Source: Candidatus Blautia intestinigallinarum (GTDB taxonomy: Bacteria; Bacillota; Clostridia; Lachnospirales; Lachnospiraceae). Taken from it: a DNA stretch of 64,000 bases. The stretch lies in contig DXIX01000014.1 of the NCBI GenBank assembly GCA_019112635.1, forward strand, positions 39,661 through 103,660, given 5' to 3'. Below are positions 53,156 through 61,503 of the stretch, one piece after another (position 1 is the first letter of the stretch; every line of letters starts with the position of its first letter). The notes under the pieces are model-generated. The model had not been told where the DNA came from. It worked only from the letters and a program-made list of their open reading frames with translations, and made no database searches. Made by a program: the position numbers and the translations under genes.

Positions 53156-56100
53156 CTATTCCACGCTCTTTAGAGACTCCACCATATCGATCTTCTTCAG
53201 CTTGAAATGCATCACGCCATTGACAAAGGCAGAAAATCCACAGGTGATCAGTCCGCTGATCACGAAACTCAAAGGTGCGATATTGCGCCCGAACATGCAG
53301 GCATCCACCTCCACCGTGGTGATCACAAAACGGTGCAGGAAGATTCCCAGAACTCCGCCGGCCACCACGCCGATGATAGTCAAAAGGACATTCTCACGGA
53401 AGACATAGGCTGACACCTCACTGTCGTAGAAGCCGAGAACCTTGATCGTCGCCAACTCCCTCTGCCGTTCTGTGATGTTGATATTACTCAGATTATAAAG
53501 TACCACAAAGGCCAGAAGCCCGGCTGACACAATGAGAACCACCATGACCATATCCAGGGAACTCAGCATATTATTCAACTGTTCTTCAATGCTGCGGTTA
53601 TAGGTGATGCTCAGTGCTCCCGGATATTCCAGAATCTTCTGTCCTACCTCGGTCTCCATTCGCTCACTGTCCTCCTTGAACGTCAAAATATAATCCAGAA
53701 AATCCGGCTGCTCTCCCCAGATCTTTTCGTACAGATCCGGCGTCATATAAATGTAATGTTCCAGATAATTTTCACAGATATGAGCGATGGGTACTTCATA
53801 CTCCCGGTTATCATCTTCCAGCACAATCACATCCCCCTCCCGGAGTCCCACCAGAGAGGCCGTCTTCTCGGAGATAATCGCCCCGGAGTCATCCAGAGTG
53901 TACTTCTCTCCCGTCACACGATCCCGGAATGTCACATCTTCCTGGAAAGTCTTTGTGTCCTTTGGCACATAGAGGTAGACTCCCAGATTAGAATTATTTT
54001 CCTCTGTGGTCAGCTGTTTGAACAGCACCTTCGTATACCGTTTCACATCCTGGTTGTCTGCCAGGAAATCTTCTACTTTTTTCTGTTCCTGCTCGGAGGC
54101 GTCCTCATCCATAATCACGGTCGCATGGAACCTCTGCAATTCTCCATATTGGATCTTCGCGATATCCATGATGGAATCACGCAGTCCGAATCCCACCAGC
54201 ATCAGTGCCATGCTCCCTCCGATTCCGAAAATGGTCATGAAGAATCTCTTTTTATAACGGAACAAATTTCTCACAGAAGACTTCCAGGAGAAATTCATTC
54301 TCTTCCACAGGAATGTAATTCTCTCAATGAGCACCCGTTTTCCCTCTTTGGGCGCCGGAGGTCTCATCAGGGAGGCCGGTGTCTCTGCCAGCTCTTTGTA
54401 GCAGGCTGAGAATGTGGCCCCTGTGGTACACAACAGGGAAGCCACAGACGCAATCGCCGCATATTGGAATTCATAAGGAATCTGAATGTCCGTGGCCATA
54501 TGGTGGTACATGATTCCATATGCCTTGATGATTATATAAAGAAGAAGTTTTTCTCCCACCAGAATTCCCAGAATACTTCCACCCACTGTGGCCAGAAATG
54601 CGTAGCTGAGATACTTAAAAGCAATGTCAAACTTGCCATATCCCAGTGCCTTCAAGGTTCCAATCTGAGTTCTCTGTTCCTCCACCATACGAGTCATGGT
54701 CGTCAGGCTGACAAGAGCCGCAACCAGGAAAAACAGAACCGGAAATACCCTTCCGATATTTCGGATTCGATCTGCGTTATCCCCGTAATCCGTGTATTCC
54801 GGCAAATCTCCCCGATCCGTAATATACCACTGAGGAACTTCAATGTCATCCACTTCCTCCTGAGCATCGGATAGCTTCTGACGGGCATCCGCAAGCTCCT
54901 CGTCTGCTTCTTTTTTTCCTTCCTCATATTCTTTCTCGCCATCTGCCAGCTGGACTTCCCCATCCTCCAGCTTGGCACGCGCGTCTTCCAGTTCTTTCTC
55001 TCCGCTTGCAATCTCTTCTTGACCGTCACGGATCGTCTGCTCATTCTGATCAATCTGGGCCTGGCCTTCCTCCAGTTCACGTTCACTGCTGGCGATCTCA
55101 TCCTGGCTGGCAATCAAGGTCTGCTGCGTGCTCAGCAGCTGCTGCGTCGCTGCATCCAGCTGGGCCTGGCCTTCTTCCAGCTGCGCCCATCCAGAGTCAA
55201 TCTCAGCCTGAGCCGCATCCAGCTGGGCCTGAGCCCCCTGAAGCTGAGCTTTCCCTTCCTCCAGAGCCTGTGCAGCCGCATCCAGCTGAGGTTTCTGACT
55301 CTCTAGCGATGCCAGCTGAGCCTCCAGTTCACTTCTGGCCGCAACAGCCTCCTGGAGCTGGGCGATCACTCCCTGCAGCTGTTCCAGCTGGGCCCGGGCT
55401 GCCGCAAGCTCCTCTCCCTCCAGCTGACCACTCTCCACGGCAGCCTTCAAAGCATCATACTGTTGCTGGACAGTGTTCAGTTCCCCCTGTGCCTGGTCAA
55501 TCTGCGCCAGTGCATTCTGAAGGTTCTGCACTCCCGATTCATACTGAGCCTTCTGACTGTCAAAAGTCTCTTTCTGCTGATTATACTCTTCCCATTTGCT
55601 TTCCAGATCTGCCTGCTTCACCTGCTCATCCAGCTCTTTCTGCCCTGCCAGCAGTTCTTCTTTGGATTTTTCCAAAGTCTCCCGGTTCTGGGTAATCTCC
55701 TCCCATCCGTCAGCCACCTGCTGCCAGCCGCTGGCAAGCTGCTGTTTTCCATCGGCGAGCTGCTGCTGTCCGTCGGCAAGCTGCTGTTTCGCGTCGGCGA
55801 GCTGCTGCTGTCCGTCGGCAAGCTGTTGTCTGGAATCTTCCAGCTGCTTTTGTCCATCATAATACTCTGCCCACCCGTCATCCAGTTCCTGGCGGGAATC
55901 CTCTAGTTTCTGACGGGCATCCGCAAGCTCCTCATCTGCCTCCTGTTCTCCGTCTTCCAGCTCCTTGCGGGCATCCGCAAGCTCTTCATCCGCCTCTTGT
56001 TTGACTTCTTCATACCGAAGCTGGCATTGCTCCTCCTCAATTCCTTCCAGCCGCTTTGTGACCTCGGCAACCAGATCATTATAGGCGTCTGTGAAGCTGA

Positions 56101-56758
56101 TCTGTTCTTTTGCGTTCTCCACCCGCAGATATGCCTGCGTGTAGGCATCCTGATTAAAATTCTGCGCCTCCACATACAGAAACCCGCTCACCTCTCCGGA
56201 GCCCAGATTGGTGTTGCCGCGGCTGAAAGATATGTAGAGAGGACTGTTTCCGCTTCCCACAATCTTGTAGGTATGTACCTTCAGAAGTTCCGAGTCACTG
56301 CCTTCCCTCAGCGTAATCTCGTCGCCGATCTTATACCCTGCGGACGCCATGTACTCACTGTCCATCAGACACTCTCCCTTTTTCTTCGGCAATCTTCCGG
56401 ACTCCAGGGTCACTTTATTCAGTTTTTCGTTCAAACTTTCCACATGGAGGACTTTCTGCTCCCCATCTTCTCCACACAGCACATCGGTCCCGTAGGCTCC
56501 CTCGACGAATTCCACACCTTCGACCTCTTCCAGCGCCTTTAAGTCCCGATCACTGAATCCCAGTGTACTGACCACTTTCACATCCATCAGTTCACTGTGG
56601 TCGAAATATGCATCTCCCGAATAACGCATATCCGGAGAAGACGCCTGAATTCCAGAGAAGAATGCCACTCCCAGCGCGACAATGAAAAAAATCGACAGGA
56701 ATCTGGAATAGCTCTTTTTGATCTCCATGAAAAAATCTTTGTGCAGCGCTTTTTTCAT
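53156..56758 (-). CDS. FtsX/MacB-type ABC transporter permease with giant coiled-coil insert
   Basis: 1200 aa. One membrane segment at ~20-40, then an extracytoplasmic MacB-like domain (to ~235). A ~400-residue heptad-rich region follows (~240-640) with many copies of QQLADGQ and ADEELADAR blocks. Three membrane segments come at ~665-810, a second extracytoplasmic domain, and three C-terminal membrane segments at ~1075-1190. The permease core is the FtsX fold found twice. Such transporters often act as mechanotransmitters rather than pumps. It follows the ABC ATPase by 12 nt. The Gln/Ala/Asp repeats could extend far through the cell wall. Substrate unknown. Confidence 0.87.
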   Translation of the reverse strand: MKKALHKDFFMEIKKSYSRFLSIFFIVALGVAFFSGIQASSPDMRYSGDAYFDHSELMDVKVVSTLGFSDRDLKALEEVEGVEFVEGAYGTDVLCGEDGEQKVLHVESLNEKLNKVTLESGRLPKKKGECLMDSEYMASAGYKIGDEITLREGSDSELLKVHTYKIVGSGNSPLYISFSRGNTNLGSGEVSGFLYVEAQNFNQDAYTQAYLRVENAKEQISFTDAYNDLVAEVTKRLEGIEEEQCQLRYEEVKQEADEELADARKELEDGEQEADEELADARQKLEDSRQELDDGWAEYYDGQKQLEDSRQQLADGQQQLADAKQQLADGQQQLADGKQQLASGWQQVADGWEEITQNRETLEKSKEELLAGQKELDEQVKQADLESKWEEYNQQKETFDSQKAQYESGVQNLQNALAQIDQAQGELNTVQQQYDALKAAVESGQLEGEELAAARAQLEQLQGVIAQLQEAVAARSELEAQLASLESQKPQLDAAAQALEEGKAQLQGAQAQLDAAQAEIDSGWAQLEEGQAQLDAATQQLLSTQQTLIASQDEIASSERELEEGQAQIDQNEQTIRDGQEEIASGEKELEDARAKLEDGEVQLADGEKEYEEGKKEADEELADARQKLSDAQEEVDDIEVPQWYITDRGDLPEYTDYGDNADRIRNIGRVFPVLFFLVAALVSLTTMTRMVEEQRTQIGTLKALGYGKFDIAFKYLSYAFLATVGGSILGILVGEKLLLYIIIKAYGIMYHHMATDIQIPYEFQYAAIASVASLLCTTGATFSACYKELAETPASLMRPPAPKEGKRVLIERITFLWKRMNFSWKSSVRNLFRYKKRFFMTIFGIGGSMALMLVGFGLRDSIMDIAKIQYGELQRFHATVIMDEDASEQEQKKVEDFLADNQDVKRYTKVLFKQLTTEENNSNLGVYLYVPKDTKTFQEDVTFRDRVTGEKYTLDDSGAIISEKTASLVGLREGDVIVLEDDNREYEVPIAHICENYLEHYIYMTPDLYEKIWGEQPDFLDYILTFKEDSERMETEVGQKILEYPGALSITYNRSIEEQLNNMLSSLDMVMVVLIVSAGLLAFVVLYNLSNINITERQRELATIKVLGFYDSEVSAYVFRENVLLTIIGVVAGGVLGIFLHRFVITTVEVDACMFGRNIAPLSFVISGLITCGFSAFVNGVMHFKLKKIDMVESLKSVE
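55734..55838 (-). repeat. Tandem 21-bp repeat encoding QQLADG-type heptads
   Basis: Five adjoining 21-bp units on the plus strand alternate GCAAGCTGCTGTTT... and GCGAGCTGCTGCTG.... They encode seven-residue coiled-coil heptads in the permease. Units 2 and 4 are identical. Such in-frame repeats can change number by slippage without breaking the frame. Confidence 0.85.
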
Positions 56759-56770
56759 CTTATTTCTTTC

Positions 56771-57490
56771 CTACCATTCAATCTCTTCCACCGGAACAGG
56801 ATTCTTATTCTCCTCCATGGAGGATACCTTTCCGTTTTTAATCCGTATCACTTTATCTGCCATGGGCGTGAGCGCGGAGTTATGGGTGATGACAATCACT
56901 GTCATGCCTTTTGACCGGCACATGTCCTGAAGCAGTTTCAAAATTGCCTTGCCCGTCTGATAGTCCAATGCCCCCGTAGGCTCGTCGCACAGCAGAAGCT
57001 TGGGATTCTTGGCCAGCGCCCTGGCAATGGATACTCTCTGCTGTTCTCCGCCGGAGAGCTGCGCGGGAAAATTTCCCATCCTCTCCTGCAGTCCAACCTC
57101 CTGCAGCACAGTCTGCGCATCCAGAGGATCCTTGCAGATCTGCAGCGCCAGCTCCACATTCTCAAGAGCCGTCAGATTGGGAACCAGATTGTAGAACTGA
57201 AAGACAAATCCAATGTCCTCCCTCCGGTACTTCGTCAGCTGGCGGGAGTTATATTTTGCGATATCACAGCCATCCACCCAGACTTCCCCGCTGGTGGCCT
57301 GGTCCATCCCGCCAAGGATATTCAAGACCGTCGTCTTTCCGGCCCCGGAAGGCCCCACAACCACGACGAACTCCCCTTTCTCGATGGAAAAACTGATCTC
57401 ATCCACCGCCACAATCTTTACTTCTTTGTTTCCATAAATTTTGGAAACCCGATCCAATTTTACAAATTCTTTTTCCCTCTCCCGTGCCAT
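56771..57490 (-). CDS. ABC transporter ATP-binding protein (MacB/LolD type)
   Basis: 239 aa from [13 protein letters not shown] (57490, SD AGAAGGG). Walker [11 protein letters not shown]-loop FVFQFYNLV, signature [15 protein letters not shown] and Walker [13 protein letters not shown] are all intact. It energises the FtsX-type permease encoded next. Its start is next to the flippase stop (3-nt spacing). Confidence 0.95.
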   Translation of the reverse strand: MAREREKEFVKLDRVSKIYGNKEVKIVAVDEISFSIEKGEFVVVVGPSGAGKTTVLNILGGMDQATSGEVWVDGCDIAKYNSRQLTKYRREDIGFVFQFYNLVPNLTALENVELALQICKDPLDAQTVLQEVGLQERMGNFPAQLSGGEQQRVSIARALAKNPKLLLCDEPTGALDYQTGKAILKLLQDMCRSKGMTVIVITHNSALTPMADKVIRIKNGKVSSMEENKNPVPVEEIEW

Positions 57491-57492
57491 AT

Positions 57493-58767
57493 TCACACCC
57501 TTCTATCTCTTTGTGATCCCGGCATTTTTTTCAGATAATACACACAGACTGCGACAAATGCCAGGCAGATCATTCCCATAGCTGCCAGATAAAGCTCCAC
57601 CGCTCCCATCACTCCGTGGAGACGGATCCAAGGTCCGCTGGCCGCCTGAACCCCCGCGGCCACTGCCCCGTAGATCACCAGTGTCACCTTCTGTCTGCGC
57701 ATCACCGTAATACAATAGCTCAGAATCATAATCATCCCATACAGTCCTCCCGCAGCCAGAAGCACCATCAGCGCTGCTTTGTAGGGTCTTAAATCCAGAC
57801 CGGAAATCAGGCTTAGAACCGGTATTCCCAATAGATATCCCCCCGCCAGCACCACAGCCGTCAGCGCAATGATATACAGCAGCATGTTCCTCACAAGACC
57901 GAGAAACCTTCTCTCTTCCCGGTTATGCCAGGCCACTGCCACGTGCCCATAAAGAGGCACACAGACAAACATGCTGAACATATTTACCACAGAAGACGGC
58001 ATAAAAATAATGTTGTAACAGGCCTGCACTTCATCTGACAGATATGTGTTGATACCGTTTTTTGAAATATTCATAATAAAAATCAACAAAAAAGAACCCA
58101 GAAACAATGGAATACACTCCCCAAAGAGTTCCTTTTGCTTTTTCCACCGAAATTGAATTCTGACCAGATCCAGACATTTTGCCAAAGGCAGGTCGAAGAC
58201 CGCAAGCCACACCGCCGACACTGCCAGCGCCGCTGTAAAAGCCGCCGTCAGGCTTCTGATTGTCATGAGAATCACAAGAATCACCGCAAAACTCATCCAG
58301 ACTCTGACCACATAAGATTTTCCTGCTAGGTGCAATTTATTCTTATGCTGAAAAAAGCCGCTGAATACATCTGCGAAGACATCCGCCGTCATAAAACAGC
58401 AGAAGAGAAAGGTCAGTCCCAGTTTCTGCCGGCTGTATCCATAAGCCATTCCATAGAGAAGCCCTCCGATCAGCATTGCCCCGGAAGTCAGAAGCTTGGA
58501 ACTGAAATAATCCCGAAATTCAAACTGCTCCTCCACATCTGAGACCTGAAACTGCCTCATGGAAAACCATCCCACAGACTGCATCAGCTGAGCCGCGGCC
58601 CAGGCAATGGCAAAAATTCCGGCCCAGGACGCCCCCAGGATTCTGGTCACCGCCAACGATAGAAGCATGGAGAACAGGGCATTGCTCAGACTCCCAGCTG
58701 TATACCACAAGGTGTCCTTCCTCTGAGTCGTCTCCTGGGAAATCAGGTATTCCGTAAATTTCTTCAT
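57493..58767 (-). CDS. Polysaccharide flippase-like membrane protein (MOP superfamily)
   Basis: 424 aa with about 12 membrane segments and no large soluble domain. The start LWYTAGSLSNALFSMLLSLAVTRILG is typical of Wzx-type oligosaccharide flippases. It probably moves a lipid-linked sugar across the membrane, but no glycosyltransferase genes are nearby. It heads a three-gene operon with the ABC ATPase and the FtsX-type permease, an unusual combination. Confidence 0.8.
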   Translation of the reverse strand: MKKFTEYLISQETTQRKDTLWYTAGSLSNALFSMLLSLAVTRILGASWAGIFAIAWAAAQLMQSVGWFSMRQFQVSDVEEQFEFRDYFSSKLLTSGAMLIGGLLYGMAYGYSRQKLGLTFLFCCFMTADVFADVFSGFFQHKNKLHLAGKSYVVRVWMSFAVILVILMTIRSLTAAFTAALAVSAVWLAVFDLPLAKCLDLVRIQFRWKKQKELFGECIPLFLGSFLLIFIMNISKNGINTYLSDEVQACYNIIFMPSSVVNMFSMFVCVPLYGHVAVAWHNREERRFLGLVRNMLLYIIALTAVVLAGGYLLGIPVLSLISGLDLRPYKAALMVLLAAGGLYGMIMILSYCITVMRRQKVTLVIYGAVAAGVQAASGPWIRLHGVMGAVELYLAAMGMICLAFVAVCVYYLKKMPGSQRDRRV

Positions 58768-58802
58768 GTTTCTTGTTTTCCTCTCTGTATTAATCTAAAG
58801 AA

Positions 58803-58831
58803 ATTATACAATTTCCACAGAAAGAATTCAA
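58803..58831 (-). promoter_or_regulatory. Promoter of the flippase-ABC operon
   Basis: Minus strand TTGAAT - 17 nt - TATAAT, 36 nt before the flippase ATG. Confidence 0.75.
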
Positions 58832-58884
58832 CACACTGTCCTTTTTTTCACAAAAAAGTCGTACTTTTTCTTACCATTTGCACA

Positions 58885-58940
58885 AAAAATCAGAGAGCAA
58901 TACCTCTCTCATAGCTTTCCGGTACTGCTCTCTGATTTTT
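58885..58940 (-). terminator. Terminator of the SASP gene
   Basis: AAAAATCAGAGAGCA..TACC pairs with GGTA..TGCTCTCTGATTTTT. It begins at the SASP stop codon and ends in a T-run on the minus strand. Confidence 0.88.
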
Positions 58941-59134
58941 CATTTTTTCTGCTGACGTTTCTTTCTGGTGATGAGCCCTCCGATTCTTCCCGTCTCTTTT
59001 GCCGACAGGCTTTTCCATCCATCGGACAAAACCCGGTCCAGGACACCCATCTCACGGGCAATCTCATATTTCAAGAGATCATCTCCGGATAATTCATGGT
59101 TTAAGTAGGCCTTAATTTCTTTGTCTTTTCCCAT
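58940..59134 (-). CDS. Small acid-soluble spore protein, alpha/beta-type
   Basis: 64 aa. The conserved alpha/beta SASP features are LKYEIAREMGV and SAKETGRIGGLITRKKR; the rest is shortened. The Glu-Ile pair in KYEIA is where GPR protease cuts during germination. It coats and protects spore DNA. The basic tail RKKRQQKK and Trp in DGWKSL mark it as the divergent clostridial subgroup. A sigma-G-type promoter sits 70 nt upstream, and it is monocistronic. Confidence 0.88.
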   Translation of the reverse strand: MGKDKEIKAYLNHELSGDDLLKYEIAREMGVLDRVLSDGWKSLSAKETGRIGGLITRKKRQQKK

Positions 59135-59204
59135 CCAAACGGTCCTCTTTTCCTGATTGATTTCGGATTGGCCCCGGATCCTTTCCGGTTCCCCTCCTTC
59201 TCTT

Positions 59205-59234
59205 AAGTATTTCCAGATGGGCAGGCCTTATTCA
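59205..59234 (-). promoter_or_regulatory. Candidate sigma-G promoter of the SASP gene
   Basis: Minus strand TGAATA - 17 nt - AATACTT. The -35 is identical to the sigma-G consensus; the -10 matches CATACTA at 5 of 7. The -35 overlaps the pspC stop codon. Confidence 0.65.
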
Positions 59235-59426
59235 TCTGCCGGAGGGTATGATAATCGCCGCGACCACATAGGCCACAAGACCTCCAAGTCCCGCACTCAG
59301 GCAGGCAAAAATCACCCACAGCAGACGGATCAACGTAGGATCCACAGCCAGATACTCCGCAATTCCGCCGCACACACCGCAGAGCATACAGTTCACATCT
59401 GATTTATACAGTCGTTTGTTGTTCAT
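59232..59426 (-). CDS. PspC-domain membrane protein
   Basis: 64 aa from MNNKRLYKSDVNCMLCG (59426, SD AGGAGG). A PspC domain: GVCGGIAEYLAVDPTLIRLLW followed by one membrane helix. PspC proteins take part in envelope-stress responses. Last gene of the padR operon, 13 nt after the DUF4097 gene. Confidence 0.92.
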   Translation of the reverse strand: MNNKRLYKSDVNCMLCGVCGGIAEYLAVDPTLIRLLWVIFACLSAGLGGLVAYVVAAIIIPSGR

Positions 59427-59439
59427 CCTCACAACCTCC

Positions 59440-60264
59440 TTACTCCTCAAATGAAAAATCTATCGTTCCCACGCCGCATTCGATATCCATCTCATATTCG
59501 GCATTCTCATTCTTGATCTTCTTGGCAGTGCCAAGGCCGGAATAGGAATCCAGCGGCATATTCACAGTCCCTATGCCGCAGGAAATCTCATAATCATAGT
59601 CTTCTTCCCGTCCGGCCATACATATCTCCATGGTTCCCACACCGACTTCCCAGGCGGACTTCTCCGCCAGCACATTTCCGTAGACTTCCACGACTCCGCT
59701 TCCTGCGGATACTTCCAGCTTCTCTGTTTCCAAATCTTCTATGGACAGATATCCCCCTCCTATGTCAATGTTTACTTTATCCATCTGGATCTCCGGAAGA
59801 TAAATGTAAATTTCAGCCTCCGGCCTCTCCTTGGAATCACACTTCACAGACAATTCCTTCCCGGACTGCTTCACTTCCACATCCTGAATTCCGCCATTCT
59901 TGTCCACAGCCACATGGCAGTCTGCGTCTGAGGAGGTCTCCAGATAAACCGCACAGCGCTCCACATCAATCTTCAGTTCCTCGATCTCAGAAAAATCATA
60001 GGTATGATATTCTCCGTCCCCCTGAAGTTCCTCATAATCCGCATAGTCTTCGTCTGTGAAGTCAAAATCACTGTGGTCATCCCAGAAATCAAACCATTCT
60101 TCATGCAGTTCACTGGAGATTCGGTTCCAGACTCTGCTGGAAGACATCTCACTTTTCACATCCAGACTGGTCGCTCCCAAAGCCATGGCGCCTCCCAGCA
60201 TGCCAAGGCCCAAAAACGCAAATACACCTACTATAATCAGACAAATCTTTGTAAACTTTTTCAT
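59440..60264 (-). CDS. DUF4097-type envelope protein
   Basis: 274 aa. One N-terminal membrane anchor (~5-30), an acidic spacer (DFWDDHSDFDFTDEDYADYEE in part), then a repetitive beta-strand domain (~95-274) with recurring short Gly/Val motifs (GSGVVEVYGN, GVGTMEICM, GIGTVNMP, GVGTIDFSF). The fold is a beta-helix-like putative adhesin domain exposed outside the membrane. It overlaps the DUF1700 gene by 4 nt. The exact role is unknown. Confidence 0.82.
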   Translation of the reverse strand: MKKFTKICLIIVGVFAFLGLGMLGGAMALGATSLDVKSEMSSSRVWNRISSELHEEWFDFWDDHSDFDFTDEDYADYEELQGDGEYHTYDFSEIEELKIDVERCAVYLETSSDADCHVAVDKNGGIQDVEVKQSGKELSVKCDSKERPEAEIYIYLPEIQMDKVNIDIGGGYLSIEDLETEKLEVSAGSGVVEVYGNVLAEKSAWEVGVGTMEICMAGREEDYDYEISCGIGTVNMPLDSYSGLGTAKKIKNENAEYEMDIECGVGTIDFSFEE

Positions 60265-60959
60265 ACCTTCTGCGCCCCCTTCCCAGGACTTCTAAAATGC
60301 TTCTGACAAAAACCAGCCAGCTTTCGGATCAGCCACGGTGCAAAGCCACACACCAGCCAGATAAAAGCCAGCCCCAGCAGCCAGCCAATGGCAATCATGA
60401 GAAAACCTCCGCCCATCAGGGCAAGCCCCACTGCCGGTCCGGTGAAACACTTCAGAATCCCGGCCACCGCCAGGGCAAATCCGCCTATCACACAGACCAG
60501 AGCTCCTGTCAGAAGTCCTATCACCAGTCCCACAATTCCGCCGGCCAGTCCCAGAATTCCTCCCAGAACCCCGCCGCCGATTCCCAGGAGAATCGGAACA
60601 GCACAGATTACCAGAATCACCAGAAGAATCCGGTTGGACTGACTGTTCTTCCGCCTTGCCCTGTAGCCCGTCCTCCCGTTCTCAAAGGTCTGAGGCATCT
60701 GTTCTTCCCTGTGCATCCGGGAGTCCTCATATCCCCGCTCGGTATACTGGGCGAACTCATCCGATCCTTGTTCCAGATCCTCCTTGATGATAGCTGCCAC
60801 CTTCCCGGGACTTCCCAGCTCCTGAATCACTGCCGCCTCATTCTCCGGACCTGCATCGTCAAAATAGTTATTATAATAATCCAGGGCCTCCTGGCGCTCA
60901 CTCTCGGAGATTCCCGCCAAAAGCACGGCAAGCTGTTCCATAAATTCTTTTCTAGTCAT
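60261..60959 (-). CDS. DUF1700/HAAS-domain membrane protein
   Basis: 232 aa from MTRKEFMEQLAVLLAGI (60959). The N-terminal HAAS domain (ERQEALDYYNNYFDDAGPENE in part) occurs in proteins paired with PadR regulators. A linker and about four Gly-rich membrane segments (~115-215) follow. It overlaps the padR stop by 8 nt. It probably senses or transmits an envelope signal to PadR. Confidence 0.87.
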   Translation of the reverse strand: MTRKEFMEQLAVLLAGISESERQEALDYYNNYFDDAGPENEAAVIQELGSPGKVAAIIKEDLEQGSDEFAQYTERGYEDSRMHREEQMPQTFENGRTGYRARRKNSQSNRILLVILVICAVPILLGIGGGVLGGILGLAGGIVGLVIGLLTGALVCVIGGFALAVAGILKCFTGPAVGLALMGGGFLMIAIGWLLGLAFIWLVCGFAPWLIRKLAGFCQKHFRSPGKGAQKV

Positions 60960-61278
60960 GTTTACATCCCTCCTCAAACAATCTGGTAATTCTGGACGAA
61001 TAACTCTTCCATTCTGTCTGATACAGATTCAACTGTGCCGCTCCCCGTTCCGTAATCTTATAGTATCTTCGGTTCCGTCCGCCATAATTCATATCATAGA
61101 CCGCCAGACAGTCGTCCTTTTGCAGTCTCCGCAGTACCGGGTACAAGGTCGACTCCGAGACATCCAGTACCTTACGGACATCCTGCGTGATCTTATATCC
61201 GTAAGTTCCTTCTTTCTCCTGGGAAACCACCGCCAGAACAATGGCATCCAGAAGAGCTGCTCCTGTGTTGAAGATCAT
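60952..61278 (-). CDS. PadR-family transcriptional regulator
   Basis: 108 aa with the PadR winged helix: TYGYKITQDVRKVLDVSESTLYPVLRRLQKD and the wing GGRNRRYYKITERG. It is first in padR-DUF1700-DUF4097-pspC and probably represses this operon through the palindrome over the -10. Confidence 0.93.
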   Translation of the reverse strand: MIFNTGAALLDAIVLAVVSQEKEGTYGYKITQDVRKVLDVSESTLYPVLRRLQKDDCLAVYDMNYGGRNRRYYKITERGAAQLNLYQTEWKSYSSRITRLFEEGCKHD

Positions 61279-61363
61279 CCACTCACCCTCTCTTCATTCT
61301 GTTCCAGATCATATTCTATCTTTTATATTATTATATAATCTGTTATATTGTTTTGTTAATAAT

Positions 61364-61393
61364 ACTATATGTCATATAATATTATTTTGTCAA
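61364..61393 (-). promoter_or_regulatory. padR operon promoter with overlapping palindromic operator
   Basis: Minus strand TTGACA - 18 nt - TATAGT. The perfect palindrome TATATGACATATA (61366-61378) covers most of the -10, a position suited to autorepression by PadR. A second short palindrome, ATTATATAAT, lies ~40 nt downstream. Confidence 0.65.
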
Positions 61394-61431
61394 TAGTTAT
61401 TTGCGAAATGATTTATATTTTTGAAAAAAAC

Positions 61432-61460
61432 TTGTATTCCAAAGAATTCCTTACTATACT
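61432..61460 (+). promoter_or_regulatory. Promoter of the RsmF-type methyltransferase gene
   Basis: Plus strand TTGTAT - 17 nt - TATACT, 44 nt before the chosen ATG. Confidence 0.7.
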
Positions 61461-61503
61461 AAATCCGATAACATTCTTGAAGATTGAAATGAGAGGAATA
61501 TCT

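Noticed and set aside
55006-55695. 229-aa Pro/Ser-rich plus-strand ORF
   Set aside because: Arises from the periodic heptad codons of the FtsX-type permease read in antisense; low complexity.
55734-55838. Regular 21-bp repeats considered as a CRISPR array
   Set aside because: Units adjoin with no spacers and are in frame inside a coding sequence encoding heptads.
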